Below are positions 57,185 to 64,000 of a stretch of 64,000 nt of DNA, piece after piece (within the stretch, counting starts at the first letter, position 1; each line of letters begins with the position of its first letter). The DNA comes from Datisca glomerata (lineage: Eukaryota > Streptophyta > Magnoliopsida > Cucurbitales > Datiscaceae): positions 694,703-758,702 of the forward strand of contig QANY01005678.1 of the NCBI GenBank assembly GCA_003255025.1, given 5' to 3'. The position numbers and the translations under genes are program-made. The notes beneath the pieces were generated by a model that ran no database searches, was not told the DNA's origin, and was given only the letters and a program-made list of their open reading frames with translations.

Positions 57185-57960
57185 AGACTCCAAAGCTATA
57201 AAGATACCCAAACTCAAGGAAATAGCTATTTCCTTGAAATCGTCGAAGTTGCAGTGCTTAAATGTGTCTCAAGGTAATATTCAAAACCTCAATGTGCCTA
57301 AACAATTACAAGGAGGATGGTTCTGTGGTTCTTCTAATGGCTGTTTGGTGTTTGCTAAAGATAGAGATTGTTTTCTCCGTCATATATTGGCTAAAACATT
57401 TGGTGCAATTTACTGGTTTATTGAGGCTCGTTGGGATGGACAACCGCCTTCCCTTAGTGATTACGATTCCTTTCTCATGAAAACAATTTCACTTGGAATA
57501 GGACTCTTACCTTTATTGGGGTAAGAGAAGAGAATGGGATCCCGCATCAATATGCAAGATAGCAGTGTCGTCAACCGTGTCTTCAGAATGCATTGTTGCT
57601 GTTGTTTTCTGCACATATCTCGAATTGGGCGTCTGCAAACCTGGTGACAAGAAGTGGACGATTTTTCAAGGAAATTATGATAATGAAGGAGACTACATGA
57701 ATACGATAACACGATATTTTGATGTAAATCATGATCTGCAGGGTTCTGATATTCAGTTCTTTCAAGACATTTTATTTCATGATGGTGAACTTCTTGTGTT
57801 ACGGTCTGTTGCTCCAACTTCACAGTCTTCTAGTGTTGAAAACTTCAGCTTAATCTTAGGACAAGATAATCTAAATTTAAAGTTAATTCCCGATACTTTT
57901 AACGTAGACATCTCAGAAGGTATGGAAACGGACCTCATTTTTAATGAGGTTGAAGTTTAA
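57185..57960 (+). pseudogene. F-box/DUF295-type protein gene fragment
   Basis: Two overlapping-frame pieces, 57185-57522 and 57543-57960. The first has WFCGSSNGCLVFAKDRDC, and PSLSDYDSFLMK-like sequence typical of plant F-box/DUF295 proteins. The second has VSSTVSSECIVAVVF, LGVCKPGDKKWTIF and a FFQDILFHDGELLVL block, matching the usual 'cannot see ... CKPGD..WT ... Y.DI.Y..G..Y.L' order of that family. A stop at 57522 and a frameshift near 57540 separate them. No F-box itself is seen at the N-terminus. It could be a real two-exon gene only if a short intron lies at 57520-57545, which I think unlikely. Such proteins act as substrate adaptors of SCF ubiquitin ligases. Confidence 0.6.
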
Positions 57961-57970
57961 CAAAATCATT

Positions 57971-58483
57971 TGATAATGTTTTTAGATTCAAAATCTTTTC
58001 GATATAAACCGTAATTCAATAAAACTCAAACTCTCATATTCAACACATCAATAATCAAAACAATTATAAAACGGAAGCGTACCTAAATCTATGACGATAG
58101 ATTATTATTTAGATCCGAGCGGTTGGCCTTCCAGATCTACACGATTTTCTATCCAAGAGTCTCCTTTGATAAAATCTCTCATTTTTCTCTCTAACGATGA
58201 GATATTAGAGAGAATAAAATAGTTTTCCGTTATCATGTGACCTGAGTGCCATAACCACTTATAGATAATTCATTTTTTAGTATTTCTATTTTAGTCCATC
58301 ACAAAAATAGAAATTACCCTAAAATCTCTACACATTAAAGGGTCCACAACCTATCAGATACTTTAAAATCCCAATTATTCAAACCTTAGTAGATCACTTT
58401 TAATTGGGTTTAATTTTATTTGACAGTCTGTAACACATAATTATTTTACACATAAGTCCAATGTTGGATTTAGGATCCAACAA
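57971..58483 (-). repeat. 3' LTR of the copia element
   Basis: On the minus strand the LTR opens TGTTGGATCC (58474-58483) directly after the purine tract AGTGGAAGAT (58484-58493). The other end is approximate, placed at a TGATAATG next to the F-box fragment. Confidence 0.7.
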
Positions 58484-58959
58484 TCTTCCACTTGGATTAT
58501 GTGTTAAACCTTATAATTATGTTTTGCCAAAAAATAACTGAACGCGTTCAACTTTACTGTTATTACCGAAATATATCTATAATCAATCTGGTACATCAAT
58601 CATACCGATATAGGATCAAAGCGGCTTCTGTTACATCAACTGTAACTCAACCTATCAATGGTCATGTATATCAATATAACTTAATGACATGGATTATGAT
58701 GTGGGTGTAACATGAAAATTTCATGTAATGTGACATTTAACATGCATATTTCTAACTGGTCCTCCGTAAATCTTGGTGAGATCAAACCATACATAAATCA
58801 GAGTGTGAAACTTTATTTCTGCAGAAAATAACCTTAAAATATCCATAAACCAAAATGACTGAAAATATGTCTATACGAAAAAGGGCATCTAAAAATAAAA
58901 TACAAACTCCTACTAGAACTGAATATCTTCAAATGATATGACACCCATGTGAGCAGTGT

Positions 58960-59290
58960 GCTCATGAAACACCTTAGGTGGTGAATCCCTTAATAAGCGG
59001 ATCCACAATCATGGAATTTGTTCTGATGTGCCCTATAGACAACCGTCCACTCTGAACTCTTTCTTTAACAACCAGGAACTTAATATCTATGAACTTTGAC
59101 TTTGTCGAGCTCCTGTTGTTATTAGAATAAAGAACTGCTGATTTATTGTCACAAAATATCTTTAGTGGTCTATGAATACTTTCCACTATGCGCAGCCCCG
59201 TGATAAAATTCGACAACCATATTCTGTGATTAGACGTCTCATAACATGCTATGAACTATGTTGTCATGGTAGAAGAGGCTATAAGAGACT
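58960..59290 (-). pseudogene. Copia RNase H C-terminal region
   Basis: Contains IFCDNKSAVLYSNNNRSSTK, followed by KFIDIKFLVVKERVQSGRLS and a final DPLIKGF. The DNKSA and K-H-I-D-like positions are standard copia RNase H landmarks; here His is changed to Phe. Confidence 0.8.
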
Positions 59291-59479
59291 GTTTAGCACT
59301 ATTCCAAGAGATAGCACCTCCAACAAGCAGAAAAATATAGCCTTACATATATTTCGTACTATCTTGGCATCCAGCAAAATCGGAGTCAGTATATCCAACG
59401 ATCTCAATCTGATCCAACCTCTGAAACGTGAGCATGTAATCTTTTATTCTATAAGTACCGCAAGTCCCGTTTAGCTGAT

Positions 59480-60350
59480 TTTCAATGGTCTATGCCTTGA
59501 TTGCTTAAGTATCTTCCCAACATCCCAGTCACGTACGCAATATCAGAACGTGTACAAACTTGAGCATACATTAGACTCCCCACTACCGAGGCATAGGGAA
59601 TCTTCTGCATTTTATTTTCCTCAAAATCATTTTTAGGACACTGACTGATACCAAACTTATTTCCCTTAGCTACAGGGGTATCACCTGGTTTATAGTATTG
59701 CATGCCATATCATTTAAGGACTTTTTCGATATAGTTATTTTGCGATAATCCTAGATTACCCTGAGAACAATTTTGGTGTATTTGGGTTCCTAATACAAAA
59801 GAGGTTTCACCAAGATATTTCATCTCAAAATCCTTAGCTAGAAATCTCTTAATGTCATACAATAAGCCTATATCGTTGCTGGCAAGCAAAATGTCATCCA
59901 CATATAAAACCAGAAAAATATGCTTCCTCCCACAAAACTTATGGTGTATACAATCATTGACTAAATTCATCTCAAAACCGAACGAGATGATCACTTGATG
60001 AAATTTGAAATACCAATGTCGAGATGCCTGCTTGAGTCCATAGATGGATTTCTGAAGTTTTCAAACCATATTCTTTGGGTCTCCCGATACAAAGTTTTCT
60101 GGTTGCACCATATATATCGTCTCTTCAATGTCACCATTAAGAAAGGTTGTCTTTACAGCCATCTGATGCAGCTCAAGATTGAAATGTGCCACCAATGCCA
60201 TTATAATCCTGAAAGAGTCTTTCGTAGAAACCGGAGAGAAAGTCTATTTATAGTCAATCCCTTCTTTCTATGTAAATCCCTTTTACAACAAGACGAGCCT
60301 TGTATCTTTTCTACACTATCTTTTGAATCCCTCTTGGTCTAAAACATTTA
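59480..60350 (-). pseudogene. Copia reverse transcriptase
   Basis: Includes FLVLYVDDILLASNDIGLL (59870-59925) with the YVDD catalytic motif intact. Downstream are the KYLGETSFVLGTQIHQN and PYASVVGSLMYAQVCTRSDI motifs. Frame breaks between 59703 and 59710 and above 60000 make it a pseudogene. Confidence 0.85.
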
Positions 60351-60719
60351 TTTGCAACCAATGGGTTTCGCACATTCTGGTAATAGAACAAGATCTCACA
60401 CGTCATTATCCTTCATGGACTTAATTTTCTCATTCATGGCATCGACCACTTTTAAGAGTCAGAGCTTTCCATGGCTTGACGGAGGTTGATCGAATCATCT
60501 TCCATCACACCAATGTCAACTTCATGCTCTTGGAGAAATACAATGTAATCAGCTGGCACTGCACTTCTTCTCTCTCTAGTGGATCTTCTTAATGGCATAG
60601 GTTCTTGAGGTGTTAGAATTTGTTCTTCCGGAACAATCTCTTGAATGGGAGGTTCTCTGATATTATCTTGATGTGTTGTGTCATGAGCAATGTCAGGGAC
60701 ACAGTCCTGATAATAACAC

Positions 60720-61490
60720 CTGTGGGAATATCAACATATTCCTCCTGAAGGAAAAAATATTGAACCGTATCTCCCTCGCAAACTCGGCATCCTCAAAGAA
60801 CTGGGCATTTCACGTCTCAAAAATCGACCTGATTGTGGGATCATAAAACTTGTACCCCTGGATCTTTCAGAGTGTCCAACAAAATAACAACTCACCGTCT
60901 GTAAGTCTAATTTCTTTTCATTAGGATTATATGGCATTGCCTCAGCTGGACGTCCTCAAACGTACAAATGTCTTAGACTAGGTTTCTTGCCGGTCCAAAG
61001 CTCATATGGTGTTTGGGCAGTTGTTTTAGTTGGAACTCTGTTAAGGATATATGTTGTAGCCTTAAGTGCTTCACCTCAGAGTGATTCTGGTAAGATCGAA
61101 TGACTAATCATACTTCTGACCATGTCCTTAAGCATTCTATTTCATCTTTCAGCAACACCATTCACAGTGGGCGAACCCAGCATAGTGTACTGTGGGACGA
61201 TACCGCATTCCTCTAGGAATTTAGCAATCGGTCATGGACGTTATTCACCTGAACCATCATATCTTCCATAGTACTCACTACCACGGTCAAATCTGACGTT
61301 CTTAATCCTTTTGTTGAGTTGATTCTCAACTTCAGCCTTAAAATTTTTTAACATGTCCAATAACTGACTTTTCATGAATGAGATATATGTAGCCATATCT
61401 AGAATAATTGTCTATGGACATTATAAAATATTGTTGACCATTCCAAGCCACCAAAGAGAATGGCCCACAAATATCAGTATGAATAAGTTC
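60720..61490 (-). pseudogene. Copia integrase region
   Basis: Readable motifs: a GSPTVNGVAER-like motif near 61150-61170, ILNRVPTK-like (about 61030) and MPYNPNEKKLDLQTVSCYFV (60880-60937), the GKKP-to-YNP C-terminal pattern of copia integrases. Several stops. Confidence 0.75.
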
Positions 61491-61830
61491 TAAGACGTCA
61501 TAAGTCCTGTTGGCTTCAAATCTAAGCGATCGAGAATTTCGTCTGACACAAGTCTCTCTATTCTCCGTCTAGAGATGTGACCTGATCTCTTGTGCCATAA
61601 CGTAGCTAAATTCCCACTAGCTAATATTCTTTTAGTACTTTGTGTAATTAATTGCAGGGATTCTTTTAATGAAGCAATTATTTTAAGTAAATAAAGATTA
61701 TCATATCCTGATAAAAACCTAGAACCAACTGAAATTGAATCACGAAACAAACCAAATTTTTCATTTCTAAAAGAACAAACATGACCAGCTTTGTCTAAAA
61801 CAGAAATGGAAATCAAATTCTGTCTAAAAG
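61490..61830 (-). pseudogene. Copia GAG-pre-integrase domain
   Basis: 108 open codons with LATLWHKRSGHISRRRIERL, the L-W-H-x-R-x-G-H zinc-binding start of the integrase module. Confidence 0.8.
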
Positions 61831-62099
61831 GCGGTACGATAAAAGTTTCATCAAATAATGTCCAGTTTTTAATAATAATCTAAATTTTCCTATTGCTTCA
61901 ACCTCAGCCGTCTTTCCATTGCCCACTTTGATAAATCTTTCAGCATCATTTGGTTTTCGGCAATTCAGGCAACCCTGCATAGACACACCGATGTGAGTTG
62001 TTGCACCAGAATCTATCCATCATGTGTTTCTAGCAACCAAACTTAAATTAACCTCAGAACAAATTAAATTAAAAAGCACACCTTTCTTAGCACACCAAG

Positions 62100-62910
62100 C
62101 GTGATATTTGGTGTATTACTTCTTCCTATGCCATTTAGCTCCACAGAAGAAACAACCATTACCTTCCGAGTTTATCGGTTTCTTTTGTTGTTTCTTATGC
62201 GGTGTTGTATCCGTAGCTTCCTTATCCTTTTTCCTTTTCTTTCCCTTGCTCTTATCCTTAGAGGTAGAGACCAGGTAAGTACTTTCTGTCTTATCATGTT
62301 TCACTATTTCCTCTTCGTGAACACAGTGTGAGATGAGCTCATTCAGAGACCAAGTATATTTCTGATAATTATAGCTCACCTTAAACTGGCTAAACTGTGC
62401 CGGAAGGGATATCAAAACCAAATACACAAGCAAGTCCTCAGAGAGTTCAAGCTTCAATGCTTTTAACCTTGAAACAATGTGAGACATTTCCATAATGTAT
62501 TCCCTGATATTACCTTTACCTTTATACCTTTTTTAAATTAAGTACGACAAAAGCGTACCAATTTCTGCCTTTTCGTTCTTGACAAACCTCTTTTCAATGT
62601 CTGCAATGAAATCTTTAGCTGTAGTTATCTTTTATGATATAGTGCCCCTGAATGCTTCTGGAATGGCCTTCTTCATGATCAACATACACATGCGATATGA
62701 TCTCTCCTACCTTTCCATCTCCTTCTTATTATCAGAGGTACTTTTTTCCGTAAGAGGTGTAGGAGAATCATTTTTTAACGCAAAATCGAGATCCATGACT
62801 CCAAGTACTATCAAGAGATTATCTTTTCGGGACTTGAAGTTCGAGCCATTTAGAACTGGAATTGAATTGATGTTGGTCGTGATACTAGCAGGAATAATAG
62901 CTAAACAGAG
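62100..62910 (-). pseudogene. Copia gag with zinc knuckle
   Basis: The N-terminal part (about 62740-62900) has IPVLNGSNFKSRKDNLLIVL. The middle (62116-62493) is open for 125 codons with KALKLELSEDLLVYLVLISL, NELISHCVHEEE, a Lys-rich stretch and a knuckle start CFFCGAKWHRKK. Frames shift near 62500-62550. Confidence 0.75.
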
Positions 62911-63049
62911 AACAATAAATAAATTAAGCTCACATAAATTCCAAATAACAATAATAATTCAAACAATAGTAACAAATAATCCATCTCAAGACAGCGGGCA
63001 CTCCATTAATATTATGATTTGGCCAAAAAAAATATTAACTTATAAGTGA

Positions 63050-64000
63050 TGTCTTGGTGTAGTAATCAAACAATGATGATAAATAACATGTCAAACAATA
63101 AATCTTCCTTTGGGCTGATTCATTGTTCACATATAAAACTGAATAATTATCACGTATTTATTACGACAGAAACACATGTAATTCTGTCAAATAATTATCT
63201 TCCTTTGGGCCAATAAATATTCACATAAGTTACACGCACACATAACCTTTTATATTTCAAGACAAACCAATGTCCACAAGAGATGTCACTTTGGTGACAT
63301 GTTGCTTCAACTAATTCATATTAAAATATATATAACATACTAATGTTCGAATTTAAAATTTTACCAAATTTAAACTTTAAATTAATTTATAGACAATTTA
63401 TTTTACAATCCTTTGAAATTATTTTAACAAAAAAATTGAAAAAAATCAAAAAAATCCATTTGATAATCTTAAAAAAATTATTTTGAAATTATTTATAACC
63501 CAAAAAATAAAAATAATTTATTTTGAAAGTTCTTAAATTAAAAAAATGATTTTTACTATCCTTAAAAATTAATTTAAAAATTGATTCATAAAATTAATCA
63601 TAAATTAATTTAAACAATTAAAAAAATTAAACAAAAAGGAAGAGGAGGGGCCAGCCCCTCTCTTTGTGCTATGGGTCAATGACCCACAACCCAAAACTTT
63701 TTTTTAACTATATATGGGTCGGATCCACCTGATCAATGTCAAAACCCTAGGGTTTCACAGTGGCCGCCAGCGTTTCACGCCGCGGCTTCTCTTGACAGCC
63801 GTGGCTTTCTCCTTCAGATAGTCGCGGCTTCTCCTTGCAGGCGTGGCCAAACTGCCGCACCGATCATCTTTCACCGGCGTCAGTGAAATCGCCGGCCGGT
63901 TGTTCCAAAACCAAACAAAAATACCGGAAAATATGTTCTCAAATCTAATACGTTGTGAAACAATTATTAAATTCAAGGGTACTTAAACGTAAACACCTAT
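63050..64000 (-). other. Probable 5' leader of the copia element
   Basis: Non-coding. AT-rich to 63620, then a hairpin-prone, GC-richer block (GAGGGGCCAGCCCCTC at 63646-63661; GGGTCAATGACCC at 63692-63704; AAACCCTAGGGTTT at 63743-63756). No match to the 3' LTR was seen by eye, so the 5' LTR is probably outside. Confidence 0.4.

Larger units (their letters stand above)
57971..64000 (-). mobile_element. Ty1/copia retrotransposon, decayed, 5' end beyond the window
   Basis: Minus-strand order from right to left: leader (about 63050-64000), gag (62100-62900), GAG-pre-integrase, integrase, RT, RNase H, purine tract and 3' LTR. Integrase before RT is the copia order. All coding regions carry frameshifts and stops. 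The 5' LTR was not found inside the window, so the element is cut by the right edge. Confidence 0.85.

Noticed and set aside
57461..57823. 120-codon minus-strand ORF
   Set aside because: It is antisense to the F-box/DUF295 fragment, whose motifs are on the plus strand.
59172..60342. Plus-strand ORFs at 59172-59474 and 59995-60342
   Set aside because: Antisense shadows of copia RNase H and RT.
62579..63049. 156-codon plus-strand ORF
   Set aside because: It is antisense to copia gag. The gag motif NGSNF is on the minus strand in this interval.

Overview
The window looks like nuclear DNA of a flowering plant, probably a eudicot. It is AT-rich, its one intact gene has ten short exons with GT..AG introns, and most of the rest is plant-type retroelements, transposons and endogenous pararetrovirus. 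No bacterial operons, CRISPR arrays, rRNA or tRNA genes were seen.

Layout. 1-608: AT-rich spacer. 609-7759: a structurally complete but non-coding LTR retrotransposon (LARD type) on the minus strand, with matching LTRs, a purine tract, a candidate primer site and a perfect 5-bp target duplication (ATATG). Its interior is a stack of degenerate tandem arrays. 7765-20456: remnants of long-LTR copia-type elements, several minisatellites and a decayed two-exon fragment of a plastid 2-oxoglutarate/malate (DiT1-type) translocator gene. 20457-22888: a second, truncated copy of the same LARD family, cut off by virus-derived DNA.

22889-49995: about 27 kb of endogenous caulimovirid (plant pararetrovirus) DNA in at least six rearranged segments. 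A1 and A2 lie on the minus strand, B1, B2 and B3 on the plus strand, and C on the minus strand. Recognisable parts are a tRNA-Met-type primer site, a 30K-type movement protein, a coat protein region with a CCHC knuckle, an aspartic protease, a reverse transcriptase, an AlkB-like (2-oxoglutarate/Fe dioxygenase) domain and a tryptophan-rich C-terminal region. From A1 plus B3 I estimate a unit of about 7.6 kb. Every segment is broken. All three reverse transcriptases that reach the active site read YINN or CINN instead of YxDD, and I find no RNase H between RT and AlkB. The AlkB-like domain is the most unusual item in the window.

50463-51440: a non-autonomous Mutator-like element with TIRs and a perfect 9-bp target duplication, ending 103 bp before the start codon of the one intact gene. 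51543-55510: a ten-exon penta-EF-hand calcium-binding protein gene (169 aa). Its large third intron has captured a fragment of the same virus family. 55879-56784: a second long-TIR element. 57185-57960: an F-box/DUF295-type pseudogene. 57971-64000: a decayed Ty1/copia retrotransposon on the minus strand that runs off the right edge.

The parts do not form a pathway. The picture is one live host gene and two dead gene fragments in a region built by nested retroelement, transposon and virus insertions, followed by decay with many G-to-A (C-to-T) type changes.
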